Part shown: one piece after another, positions 8,294-15,142 of the stretch
How positions within the stretch are numbered: the stretch's first letter is position 1
Layout: each line of letters starts with the position of its first letter
Source: Aquimonas sp044344935
GTDB taxonomy: Bacteria > Pseudomonadota > Gammaproteobacteria > Xanthomonadales > Xanthomonadaceae
Direction of reading: 5' to 3'
DNA: 18,391 nucleotides
Assembly: GCA_044344935.1 (NCBI GenBank)
Contig: JBIJCA010000062.1
Location: 1 to 18,391 of the forward strand
Notes under the pieces: generated by a model
What the model was told of the DNA's origin: nothing
What the model saw: only the letters and a program-made list of their open reading frames with translations
Database searches by the model: none
Made by a program: the position numbers and the translations under genes

Positions 8294-9265
8294 TCAGCCG
8301 CGCGGATGGTGCTGGCTGTGCAGGCGCTTCAGCCCCTCGCGCGCTACGAACGTGTAGATCTGGGTGGTCGACAGGCTACTGTGGCCGAGCAGCATCTGCA
8401 GAGCGCGCAGGTCGGCGCCGTGATTGAGCAGATGGGTGGCGAAGGCGTGGCGGAGGGTGTGCGGGCTGACACGTTCACCGGGGATGCCTGCGCAGAGGGC
8501 GAGCTTCTTCACCGAATGCCAGAACATCTGTCGCGTCATGCCTTCGCCCAGGCGTGACAGGAACAGTGCCAGTGGCTGCCGCCCGCGGGCGAGCAGCGGT
8601 CGTGCTTCCTCCAGATAGCGCTGCAGCCAGTGTTGGGCTTCCTCGCCCATCGGCAGCAAACGCTCCTTGCTGCCCTTGCCGAGCACGCGCAGCACGCCCT
8701 GGCGCAGATTGACGCCGCCGGCCGGCAGCTCGACCAGTTCGGATACACGCAAGCCAGTGCCGTACATGAGCTCCAGCATGGCGCGATCGCGCAGGCCCAG
8801 CGGCGTGTCCAGCGCCGGCGCCGCGAGCAGGGCCTCGACTTCCGCTTCGGTCAGGGCCTTGGGCAGGGGTCGACCCAGCCGGGGACTTTCGATCAGGGTG
8901 AGGGGATCGGCGCTGATCCGGTTCAAGCGCAGGGCCTGCGCGTAAAAGCGGCGCAAGCTGGACAGCAGACGGGCGCCGCTGCGCGGGCTGTAACCCTGCG
9001 TGCTGCGCCAGGCGAGATAGGCGTAGACCTGGCTTCGCGTCACCTCGAACAGGCCCGCCCCTGCGCCGGCCAGCCAGCGCGCAAAACCTTCAACATCTCG
9101 GCGGTAGCTGTCCTGGGTGTTGCGGGAGAGACCGTCCTCAGCCCAGGCGCGCTCGATGAAACCGTCTATCAGCGCCTGATTGGACGCACTCGGCGGCGGC
9201 AGGGCCAGGCTGCGCTCGCGGCGTTCGGCGGGGCTGGCGGGGCGGGTAGCGATGGGCTCGGGCAT
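8294..9265 (-). CDS. xerD: Site-specific tyrosine recombinase XerD
   Basis: XerD acts with XerC at dif to resolve chromosome dimers at the division septum. The chosen ATG gives 323 residues. About 25 precede the usual start of the core-binding domain (ALIDGFIERAWAEDGLSRNTQDSYRRD). The catalytic domain holds Arg173 (GTGLRVSEL), Lys197 (GKGSKERLLP), His269 and Arg272 (SPHTLRHAFATHL), His295 (LGHSSLSTTQIY) and the nucleophile Tyr304. The intervals between these residues match E. coli XerD exactly (R148, K172, H244, R247, H270, Y279). The frame is open upstream to 9487, but that region is low-complexity and overlaps the divergent RDD gene. dsbC lies downstream and probably shares the transcript. 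Confidence 0.96.
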   Translation of the reverse strand: MPEPIATRPASPAERRERSLALPPPSASNQALIDGFIERAWAEDGLSRNTQDSYRRDVEGFARWLAGAGAGLFEVTRSQVYAYLAWRSTQGYSPRSGARLLSSLRRFYAQALRLNRISADPLTLIESPRLGRPLPKALTEAEVEALLAAPALDTPLGLRDRAMLELMYGTGLRVSELVELPAGGVNLRQGVLRVLGKGSKERLLPMGEEAQHWLQRYLEEARPLLARGRQPLALFLSRLGEGMTRQMFWHSVKKLALCAGIPGERVSPHTLRHAFATHLLNHGADLRALQMLLGHSSLSTTQIYTFVAREGLKRLHSQHHPRG

Positions 9266-9404
9266 GGGCACAAGCTTACGCAAGCGCGAAAGACGCGGAC
9301 CCATGGTCCGCCGTCCTGTCTCCATTCGAGGAATGGACGCCGATGACGCAGACGGGCGGCGGCTGAGCTTGGCAGCACCTTCGGCCCGGTATCCTGTCAG
9401 CGCC

Positions 9405-9869
9405 ATGAAGAACTCACGCCCCGCGCCCGAGACCTCCCGACCACAGGTGGAAACCGCAGGCCTGTGGCCGCGCCTGTTCGCGCTCATCTACGATTTTTTT
9501 CCCGTGCTCGGTCTGTGGTTCGCAGTCGCCGCCCTGAGCTATGCGCTCAACGGCCGCGAACCGGTGACGCCGGGCAGCCTGGCGGCCTGGCTGGAGTTCA
9601 TCGCGCTGGCGCTGGTGACCTTCCTGTACGCCGGTTTGTCCTGGCGCTTCGGTGGACAGACCCTGGGCATGCGCGCCTGGCGGCTGCGCGCGGTGGACAC
9701 GCTCGGCAACCGCCCCGGCTGGCGGGCCATCGCCCTGCGTTTCGCTGTCGGCGCGATTTCGCTGGCGGCATTCGGGCTCGGCTTCCTCTGGGTGCTGATC
9801 GACCGGGAGCGCCGCAGCTGGCAGGAACTCGCTTCGGACACGCTGACCGTACGTCTTCCCCAGCGCTGA
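9405..9869 (+). CDS. RDD family membrane protein
   Basis: This is a 154-residue inner-membrane protein with three predicted helices (about residues 24-48, 58-80 and 111-132). It shows RDD-family features: Arg23 and Asp30 at the start of the first helix (WPRLFALIYDFFPV), the loop RFGGQTLGMRAWRLRAVD after the second, and the ending LIDRERRSWQELASDTLTV after the third. The molecular role of most RDD proteins is unknown; some are linked to ion transport. The gene is divergent from xerD, with 139 bases between. A TTGGCA (9369-9374) and a TATCCT (9390-9395), 15 bases apart, could form a promoter with an almost leaderless transcript, but this is weak. The in-frame extension upstream to 9180 lies opposite xerD and is discounted. 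Confidence 0.85.
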   Translation: MKNSRPAPETSRPQVETAGLWPRLFALIYDFFPVLGLWFAVAALSYALNGREPVTPGSLAAWLEFIALALVTFLYAGLSWRFGGQTLGMRAWRLRAVDTLGNRPGWRAIALRFAVGAISLAAFGLGFLWVLIDRERRSWQELASDTLTVRLPQR

Positions 9870-9893
9870 AGTGCGCCACCCGCTCCGCCGCCT

Positions 9894-9916
9894 GCTGTCG
9901 GGGTTGTCCCGACAGC
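9894..9916 (+). promoter_or_regulatory. Inverted repeat (candidate operator) upstream of the small pre-fliC gene
   Basis: This is a perfect 9-bp inverted repeat: GCTGTCGGG, 5 bases, CCCGACAGC. The same left arm and the same 5-base spacing recur upstream of fliC at 10532-10552. It lies 24 bases past the RDD stop codon, so it could also be a transcribed hairpin, but no T-run follows. A CTAGAC element resembling the fliC -35 box starts at 9957, 52 bases from the centre of the repeat. I see no convincing -10 element behind it. Confidence 0.55.
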
Positions 9917-10008
9917 GTTCCGTGCCTGCGTTGACGAAAGTGCCGGACAGGGGCGCCTAGACTTTGGGCTTCTTCGCCATCGCAGCGTCAACGCCGCTGG
10001 AGCGCGCC

Positions 10009-10443
10009 ATGCAGATCAACGCCAAACCCACTTTTGCAGCCCAGACCACCCGCGCGGTCGATCTGGAAACGCAGTCACGCGCCTCGCAGCGACTGGGGGC
10101 CGGCCAGCCCCTGAACCCCACCGGCTCCGCCGAAACCCAGCAGGCGTCCCGTCTCGGCTTGCAGAACGATCAACGCGTCCAGCCTGGTCAGGACACCTTC
10201 GCGCTCGGTGCGGAGTTTCTGGCGAGGCCAAGGCCGATCAGCGGCAGCGGCGAGCGGGCGGAGGCCGCCCGGGGCATTCCATCCGCGTCGTCACCGGGCC
10301 TGTCCGAAGCGCGCTCCGATACTGCCGAGCGCATTCGCGAAGGCGTGGGCCGTCTGCGCGAGCAGGCGCAGGTCTCCGGCGCGCAGATGCTTGACGCACA
10401 GGCCAATCTGCAGCCGGAACGCGTGCTGGCGCTGATGCGCTGA
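10009..10443 (+). CDS. Small protein of unknown function with flagellin-like ends
   Basis: I do not recognise a named family for this 144-residue product. The ATG has a good GGAG ribosome-binding site 6 bases upstream. The middle (about residues 35-105) is rich in Gln, Gly, Ala and Ser and looks disordered, and a charged helix follows (DTAERIREGVGRLREQ). The ending AQANLQPERVLALMR matches the ending of the neighbouring flagellin, AQANQLPQNVLSLLR, at 9 of 15 positions without gaps. The opening shows MQ-IN and ASQRLGAGQPLN, reminiscent of MQVIN and SLQRLSSGLRIN in FliC. It could be a shrunken flagellin relative or a binding partner of flagellin chaperones. An anti-sigma factor such as FlgM is a weaker alternative, because its conserved C-terminal pattern is not evident. 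A hairpin terminator follows and separates it from fliC. Confidence 0.75.
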   Translation: MQINAKPTFAAQTTRAVDLETQSRASQRLGAGQPLNPTGSAETQQASRLGLQNDQRVQPGQDTFALGAEFLARPRPISGSGERAEAARGIPSASSPGLSEARSDTAERIREGVGRLREQAQVSGAQMLDAQANLQPERVLALMR

Positions 10444-10471
10444 TCGGAGTCGCGCACCGAAGATTGGATTC

Positions 10472-10502
10472 CAACGGGCCCCGCGGGGCCCGTTGTCGTT
10501 TG
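10472..10502 (+). terminator. Hairpin terminator behind the small pre-fliC gene
   Basis: A perfect 24-base palindrome with arms CAACGGGCCCCG and CGGGGCCCGTTG begins 28 bases past the stop codon. The following TCGTTT is a weak T-tract. It probably ends the transcript of the small gene before the fliC promoter. The perfect symmetry means that it could also work on the opposite strand. Confidence 0.6.
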
Positions 10503-10531
10503 CGGATCCGCGCGGCGCAGCGTCCGGTCTC

Positions 10532-10552
10532 GCTGTCGGGACCGCCCCGACA
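10532..10552 (+). promoter_or_regulatory. Inverted repeat (candidate operator) upstream of fliC
   Basis: This site reads GCTGTCGGG, 5 bases, CCCGACA. Seven base pairs are symmetric, and the left 9-mer is identical to that of the repeat at 9894-9916. Its centre is 31 bases upstream of the fliC -35 box CTAAAG, or about 65 bases before the inferred transcription start. That position suits an activator or repressor binding upstream of sigma-28 polymerase. Confidence 0.5.
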
Positions 10553-10573
10553 AAGGTCCGGCGACGACGGGGC

Positions 10574-10601
10574 CTAAAGAAATCCGCCGCGCGACCGTTA
10601 A
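10574..10601 (+). promoter_or_regulatory. Sigma-28 (FliA) type promoter of fliC
   Basis: The -35 element CTAAAG (10574-10579) and the -10 element ACCGTTAA (10594-10601) are separated by 14 bases. This is the same spacing as in the enteric FliA consensus TAAAG-N14-GCCGATAA. All of TAAAG and six of eight -10 bases match. The leader to the fliC ATG would be about 90 bases. This places fliC among the FliA-controlled late flagellar genes. Confidence 0.75.
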
Positions 10602-10699
10602 TTGTTTCAGCAGGCGCCGGGGCCTCGGCAACAGGCCAACCCCCCTGCGGAATCCAGGCCCTGACGGCCAACGGAACCCGAACCCCGAGGAGAAACATC

Positions 10700-11845
10700 A
10701 TGCAAGTCATCAACACCAACACCGCCTCGCTGAACGCCCAGCGCAACCTGTCGACCTCCGGCTCGCAGCTGGCCACCTCGCTGCAGCGCCTGAGCTCCGG
10801 CCTGCGAATCAACAGCGCCAAGGACGACGCCGCCGGCCTCGCGATCTCCGAGCGCTTCACCAGCCAGATCCGCGGCGTCAATCAGGCGGCCCGCAACGCC
10901 AACGACGGCATCTCGCTGTCGCAGACCGCGGAAGGCGCGCTGGCCGAAGTCGGCAACAACCTCCAGCGCATCCGTGAGCTGGCGGTGCAGGCCTCCAACG
11001 GCACCAACAACCAGACCGACCGCGACGCCCTGAACGCCGAAGTCACCCAGCTGAAGGCGGAAATCCAGCGCGTCTCCGAGCAGACCAGCTTCAACGGCAC
11101 CAAGCTGCTGGACGGTTCGTTCACCGCGGTCGCCTTCCAGGTCGGCGCCAACGCCGGCGAGACGGTCAGCATCTCCAGCATCGCCAACGCCCAGGTTGGC
11201 GCCATCGGCGGCACCTTCACCCGCACTACGGGTAGCTTCAATGCCACCGCCTTGACCGGTTTCGCCACGGCAATTGCGGCCGGCGGTGTCGAGTTGAACG
11301 GCGTCGACATCGGTGCGATCGGCGCGGCGGCCAATGCGCAGGAGCGTGCGGGTCAGCTGGTGGAAGCGATCAACCGCGTGTCCGCACAGTCCGGCGTGGG
11401 TGCGTCTTACGACGCCACCACCGGCGACGTGACCCTGGTCAGCAACGCCGCGGTGGTCACGACCGGTACCACCAACTCGGCCACCGTTGCGGGTATCGCC
11501 AACGCCTTCACCGGCACTTCGGCCACCAGCACCGGTATCACCTCGGTCAACGTGTCCAGCTTCACCGACGCCCAGCTGGCGATCGGCCAGATCGACAACG
11601 CCCTGACGGCCGTCAACTCCTCGCGCGCTGAACTCGGTGCGATCCAGAATCGCTTCAGCTCGGTCGTCACCAACCTGCAGACCAGCTCCGAGAATCTGTC
11701 GGCCTCGCGCTCCCGCATCCGTGACGCCGACTACGCCAAGGAAACCGCCGAGCTGACGCGCGGTCAGATCCTGCAGCAGGCCGGCACCGCGATGCTGGCC
11801 CAGGCCAACCAGCTGCCGCAGAACGTCCTGAGCCTGCTCCGTTAA
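10700..11845 (+). CDS. fliC: Flagellin (filament protein)
   Basis: FliC is the filament subunit, exported by the flagellar type III apparatus and polymerised under the FliD cap. The 381-residue protein has the conserved N-terminal D0/D1 region (about residues 1-165). It includes MQVINTNTASLNAQRNL, LQRLSSGLRINSAKDDAAGLAIS and the LQRIRELAVQASNGTN segment recognised by host TLR5 in other flagellins. A short variable D2-like region (about 170-285) is rich in Thr, Ala and Gly. The C-terminal D1/D0 (about 287-381) ends in QANQLPQNVLSLLR. The ATG follows GAGGAG (10687-10692) at ideal spacing, so the in-frame ORF upstream to 10493 is not part of the protein. A sigma-28 type promoter lies upstream. 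Confidence 0.98.
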   Translation: MQVINTNTASLNAQRNLSTSGSQLATSLQRLSSGLRINSAKDDAAGLAISERFTSQIRGVNQAARNANDGISLSQTAEGALAEVGNNLQRIRELAVQASNGTNNQTDRDALNAEVTQLKAEIQRVSEQTSFNGTKLLDGSFTAVAFQVGANAGETVSISSIANAQVGAIGGTFTRTTGSFNATALTGFATAIAAGGVELNGVDIGAIGAAANAQERAGQLVEAINRVSAQSGVGASYDATTGDVTLVSNAAVVTTGTTNSATVAGIANAFTGTSATSTGITSVNVSSFTDAQLAIGQIDNALTAVNSSRAELGAIQNRFSSVVTNLQTSSENLSASRSRIRDADYAKETAELTRGQILQQAGTAMLAQANQLPQNVLSLLR

Positions 11846-11869
11846 GGAGCGGCTTCAGGCTCAAGGCCA

Positions 11870-11895
11870 GGGAGTGCAGCAGCAGCTGCACTCCC
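11870..11895 (+). terminator. Hairpin between fliC and flaG (possible attenuating terminator)
   Basis: A perfect 11-bp stem (GGGAGTGCAGC with GCTGCACTCCC) with an AGCA loop begins 24 bases after the fliC stop. The bases that follow (TTCGGCTAC) are not T-rich, so it is not a classical terminator. It may stabilise the fliC 3' end or reduce read-through, which would favour excess flagellin over FlaG and FliD. Confidence 0.5.
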
Positions 11896-11917
11896 TTCGG
11901 CTACAAGATGAGCCGCC

Positions 11918-12346
11918 ATGAACACGATCAATCCACTGTTGAACGTCTACAGCCCGGCCGCCGCCTCGCGCAGCAGCGGGGCTTCTGCAGTTTCCGGGGG
12001 CGGTCAGCCGACGCTGTCGAGCGCGGCGCCAGCCGGCGCCAGCGCGCTGCCGGCGCAGGCTTTGCAGGCCACCGGGCGGAACGCGCCCGCACCGAGTGCG
12101 CAGGAACGCGAGCGCGCAGCCGGACGTCCGGACAAGGAAGACCTGCAGCGTCAGCTCGATGAGGTCATGAAGGACGTTCAGACCTCGCTGCGCTTCCGCG
12201 TCGACGACGACTCGAACCGGGTCGTGGTGAGCATCGTCGACCAGGCGTCCGGCGACGTGATCCAGCAGATCCCTTCGGAGGTCTCGCTGCGCATCGCCCA
12301 ACGCATGGCCGAGCTCGGCTCGGGCATGATCAACGAAAGCGCCTAG
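11918..12346 (+). CDS. flaG: FlaG family flagellar protein
   Basis: FlaG proteins are small factors encoded beside flagellin and fliD. Mutants in other bacteria have altered filament length, but the mechanism is poorly known. The 142-residue product has an Ala/Gly/Ser-rich disordered N-terminal half (about 1-70). The conserved C-terminal domain (about 75-142) contains LRFRVDDDSNRVVVSIVDQ and SGDVIQQIPSEVSLRIAQRM, the typical FlaG pattern of a beta-hairpin followed by IPxE and a helix. The ATG is preceded only by a weak AAGATGAG. It lies 72 bases after fliC, behind a hairpin, and 19 bases before fliD. Confidence 0.9.
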   Translation: MNTINPLLNVYSPAAASRSSGASAVSGGGQPTLSSAAPAGASALPAQALQATGRNAPAPSAQERERAAGRPDKEDLQRQLDEVMKDVQTSLRFRVDDDSNRVVVSIVDQASGDVIQQIPSEVSLRIAQRMAELGSGMINESA

Positions 12347-12365
12347 GGCGCGGAGTTCGGCAGCC

Positions 12366-13718
12366 ATGTCCAGCATCGGCAGTGTGGGTTCGGGACTCGA
12401 CATCCAGGGGCTGGTCAGCCAGCTGGTGGCCGCCGAACGCGCGCCGCAGGCGCAGCGGCTGTCGCGGATCGAGACCTCGGCGCGATCCCAGCTCAGTTCA
12501 CTCGGCAACATCAGCAGCGTGCTGGCCCAGCTCAGATCCTCGGCCACGGCTTTCGGCACCGCCAGTGGCTTCGGGTCACGCACTGTCAGCCTTAGCAATG
12601 CCAACTATCTGAGCGCGACCGCAGGCCCCCTGGCCCAGCAGGGCAGCTATGACATCGAGGTCGTCAGTCTGGCTCGCGCCGGCAAGCTCAGCTCGACACC
12701 ACAGGCCACGGCTTCCACGTCGCTGGGCAGCGGCAGTCTGACCCTCAACGTCGGCAGCGCGAGCTTCACTGTCAACGCCGGCGGAGATCCGATCACGCTG
12801 GAAGGCCTGCGCGACGCCATCAACAACGCCAGTGACAACGCCGGCGTATCGGCCAGCCTTGTCACCACCAACGATGGCGTCCGCCTGGTGCTGAGCGGAC
12901 GCGACACCGGTGCCGCGAAAGCGCTCTCGATTGTCGGCAGCGGCGCGCTCACCGCCTTCGCGGGCGCCTTCAACGTGAACGCCAGTGCGGCCGATGCGCA
13001 GGTGCGTGTGGACGGCAACCTCGCTTCCTCGAGCACCAACGTTTTCGCCTCGGTGATACCGGGCGTCAGCTTCACCGCGACCAAGACGGAAACCGATCCG
13101 GCCAACACCCGCACCACCCTGACGGTGGGTCGCGACGATGGCGCCGCGCGCAAGCAGGCCGAGGCCTTTGTCGCCGCCATCAATGGGGTGCTCAGCACGG
13201 TCAAGGTGGCAACGCTCGCGAATCCGGAAACCGGCGTCACCTCACCATTGACCGGAGATGCGTTGCCGCGCTCACTCGTCACCCAGCTGCGCAACGCGAT
13301 CGGCACTCCCGTTGCGGGTCAGCCCGCGGGTTTCGAGTCACTGAACTCGGTCGGCATCACGTTCCAGGCAGACGGCAGCCTCAAGCTGGACGCCACCCGC
13401 TTCGATGCGGCCATGAACGCGAACCCGCAGGCTGTCGCCAAGCTGTTCAGCGGCGACGGCAGCACCGGGAAACAGGTGTCCGACCTGGTCGACCGCTTCA
13501 CCGGGGCGAACGGCGTCATCACCAGCCGCAACAAGTCCATCAATGAGCGCCTGGACGATGTAACCCGCCAGCGCGATGCGCTTGACCTGCGTATGGAGCA
13601 GGTTCAACGCACTTACCTGGCGCAGTTCACCGCCATGGAGAAAATCGTCGCCCAACTGCAGGGCACGAGCAGCTTTCTGGCAAACCAGCTGTCCCAGCTC
13701 CCCAATCTGAACCGCTGA
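12366..13718 (+). CDS. fliD: Flagellar filament capping protein FliD (HAP2)
   Basis: FliD forms the oligomeric cap at the filament tip that folds arriving flagellin. The 450-residue protein has the FliD_N domain (about residues 8-105, starting SVGSGLDIQGLVSQLVAAERAP). The variable central part (about 110-240) is rich in Ser, Thr and Ala. The FliD_C domain (about 240-435) carries the closing coiled-coil region, NKSINERLDDVTRQRDALDLRM and YLAQFTAMEKIVAQLQGTSSFLANQL. The length is typical. A GGAG precedes the ATG. It is followed after 14 bases by fliS, consistent with a flaG-fliD-fliS-fliT operon. Confidence 0.97.
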   Translation: MSSIGSVGSGLDIQGLVSQLVAAERAPQAQRLSRIETSARSQLSSLGNISSVLAQLRSSATAFGTASGFGSRTVSLSNANYLSATAGPLAQQGSYDIEVVSLARAGKLSSTPQATASTSLGSGSLTLNVGSASFTVNAGGDPITLEGLRDAINNASDNAGVSASLVTTNDGVRLVLSGRDTGAAKALSIVGSGALTAFAGAFNVNASAADAQVRVDGNLASSSTNVFASVIPGVSFTATKTETDPANTRTTLTVGRDDGAARKQAEAFVAAINGVLSTVKVATLANPETGVTSPLTGDALPRSLVTQLRNAIGTPVAGQPAGFESLNSVGITFQADGSLKLDATRFDAAMNANPQAVAKLFSGDGSTGKQVSDLVDRFTGANGVITSRNKSINERLDDVTRQRDALDLRMEQVQRTYLAQFTAMEKIVAQLQGTSSFLANQLSQLPNLNR

Positions 13719-13732
13719 ACGGAGTGACCGCC

Positions 13733-14137
13733 ATGCACGGCGCACAGGCCTACCTCAAGCAGTACCGCAGCACCGGACTCGAGGGTTCGGTCATCGATGC
13801 CAGCCCGCACAAGCTGGTCAGCCTGCTTCTGGCGGGCGCGCGCGAGCGCATCGGCACCGCGATGGCGGCGATGGGTGATGGCCGCATCGCCATCAAGGGT
13901 GAAGCGGTGAGCCGCGCCTGCGCGATCATCGACAGCCTGCGCGGCTCGCTGGATCACCGGGCCGGCGGCGAAGTGGCGAGCAGTCTGGAAGCGCTCTACG
14001 ATTACGCGACGCGCCGTCTGGTCGAGGGCAACGCTTCCAACGACCCGGGCGCCTTCAGCGAAGTCGATGCCCTGCTGGCGGAAGTCCAGGCGGCATGGGC
14101 CGCGATTCCGCCCGAACTTCAGCAGCAGGCCGGTTGA
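13733..14137 (+). CDS. fliS: Flagellin export chaperone FliS
   Basis: FliS binds the C-terminal D0 helix of flagellin in the cytosol, prevents premature polymerisation and delivers it to the export gate. The product has 134 residues, the family norm, and is mostly helical. It shows the family features YLKQYRSTGLEGSVIDASPHKLVSLLLAGARERI near the N-terminus and VASSLEALYDYATRRLVEGNASND further on. The ATG at 13733 is preceded by GGAG (13721-13724) at 8 bases. The in-frame GTG at 13724 overlaps that site and is unlikely to be the start. Confidence 0.95.
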   Translation: MHGAQAYLKQYRSTGLEGSVIDASPHKLVSLLLAGARERIGTAMAAMGDGRIAIKGEAVSRACAIIDSLRGSLDHRAGGEVASSLEALYDYATRRLVEGNASNDPGAFSEVDALLAEVQAAWAAIPPELQQQAG

Positions 14138-14187
14138 GGCCAGCAGCGCGCGCTGTGGCCTCGTCCGTGCACCCGGAGCAGCCAGAC

Positions 14188-14469
14188 ATGCGCGAGATCC
14201 TCGAACGCTTCGAAGCCCTGGCCGAACGCCTCGAACGGGGCGAGGTCGAAGGCGCACAGGAGGCTTTGGCCGAGCACGATCGCGCCGTGCGTGCCGCATT
14301 CGCCAGCGCAGGCCCCATCGACGAAAGCGTGGCGCGCAGCCTGCTGGCACGCCAGCATCGCGTGCATTCGCTGATGCTGGCGGTGCGCGACCAGCTCGCC
14401 AACCAGCTGGGGATGGAGCGCCGCCATCACAACGCTCTCGCCCAGTACCTGCAGGACGACTCCGAATGA
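14188..14469 (+). CDS. fliT: FliT-like flagellar chaperone
   Basis: FliT-type proteins are small helical chaperones for FliD and, in enterics, also restrain FlhDC. The call rests mainly on position directly behind fliS and on the helical character. The 93-residue product starts MREILERFEALAERLERGEVEGAQ and has heptad-like helices, but no specific catalytic or binding motif is visible. A GGAG 9 bases upstream supports the ATG; an in-frame GTG at 14167 is an alternative. Its stop overlaps the next start by 4 bases (ATGA), so the PilZ protein is probably translated by coupling. Confidence 0.6.
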   Translation: MREILERFEALAERLERGEVEGAQEALAEHDRAVRAAFASAGPIDESVARSLLARQHRVHSLMLAVRDQLANQLGMERRHHNALAQYLQDDSE

Positions 14470-15032
14470 CACCCGCCGAGGCCGAATCACGCCTTTTCGG
14501 GCAGGCACTGGTATGCCATGACGCGCTGTCCTGCACGCTGACTCCGGGTCCGGAATCGACCGTTGAGACCCAGCGACACCAGGCCATGGCAGAACGCCTG
14601 CTGCGCAGCACGGCAACCGCCGAGGCCGCGGCATCGGACGATCCCGAGCATTCGCCCCAGGAGTCCGCGCTGGTGCGGATGGAAGCCAAGATAGACCTCG
14701 CCTTGGATCTTCTGGCCCGGATGCTCTCGGCCGAACAGCCGCAGTCGCCACCGCGAACCGTGCGCTGGTCGCGTCTGGGCGCTCACCTGATCGCCGCGCA
14801 GGGGCGCGACATCGGCAGCCGTCATCTGCTCAGTCTGCAATTGCCAACCGGGCTGAATCTGCCGCTTCGGCTGCCCGTCGAAGTGTTGGCCAGTGCCGAA
14901 CGCGACGACGGCCAACATGAGCTGTGGCTGGGGTTTACGCCCGACCACAGCGGCCTGGAGACGGCACTTGAGCGGTTCCTGTTCCGCCAGCACCGCCGCC
15001 AGATCGCGGCGAGCCGACGCATCAAGGCGTGA
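14466..15032 (+). CDS. Atypical PilZ domain protein
   Basis: PilZ domains usually bind cyclic di-GMP. The 188-residue product has an N-terminal region of about 70 residues with no named domain and a predicted coiled helix (about 70-90, RMEAKIDLALDLLARMLSAEQ-like heptads). A C-terminal beta-barrel of PilZ type follows (about 95-188, LQLPTGLNLPLRLPVEVLAS...ELWLGFTPDHSGLETALERFLFR). The canonical RxxxR and D/NxSxxG ligand motifs are not recognisable, so it probably does not bind cyclic di-GMP in the standard way. The layout recalls the coiled-coil, tetrameric PilZ proteins reported from xanthomonads; this comparison is from memory. It overlaps fliT by 4 bases and is the last gene before a 110-base gap. 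Confidence 0.75.
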   Translation: MTPAEAESRLFGQALVCHDALSCTLTPGPESTVETQRHQAMAERLLRSTATAEAAASDDPEHSPQESALVRMEAKIDLALDLLARMLSAEQPQSPPRTVRWSRLGAHLIAAQGRDIGSRHLLSLQLPTGLNLPLRLPVEVLASAERDDGQHELWLGFTPDHSGLETALERFLFRQHRRQIAASRRIKA

Positions 15033-15093
15033 CCACTCCCAAAGTGCGAACCGCATCGCCAGGGCAAGGCGAGCGGGCTCACGCTTTCGCCCG

Positions 15094-15103
15094 AGTGCGC
15101 ACT
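15094..15103 (+). promoter_or_regulatory. Palindrome upstream of the NarL-type regulator (candidate operator)
   Basis: The perfect palindrome AGTGCGCACT lies 39 bases before the response regulator ATG, and a half copy, AGTGCG, lies at 15043-15048. It may be an operator for this gene. A 10-bp palindrome can also occur by chance in GC-rich DNA. Confidence 0.25.
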
Positions 15104-15142
15104 GCGTTAAGTTTCCGTACCGCTTCCGCCTAGGGATCACGC

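Noticed and set aside
9964..10008. TTG start extending the small pre-fliC protein upstream
   Set aside because: The ATG at 10009 has a GGAG at 6 bases, while the TTG has no ribosome-binding site and falls in the promoter-like region.
10009..10443. FlgM anti-sigma-28 factor
   Set aside because: The PERV near the end hinted at FlgM, but the typical C-terminal pattern (RxxIxxGxYxxD) before it is missing and the flagellin-like ends fit better. It is kept only as an alternative.
10493..10699. In-frame N-terminal extension of fliC
   Set aside because: It would read through the promoter region. Flagellins start MQVINTN, and a strong GAGGAG sits just before the ATG at 10700.
13613..14689. A 358-codon minus-strand frame across fliD-fliS-fliT
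   Set aside because: It crosses three genes with good ribosome-binding sites on the other strand and shows no family resemblance.
15107..15135. Sigma-28 promoter (TTAAGTTT...GCCTAGGG) before the NarL-type regulator
   Set aside because: The spacing is two bases too long, the -10 box is poor, and the GCCTAGGG overlaps what is better read as the ribosome-binding site.
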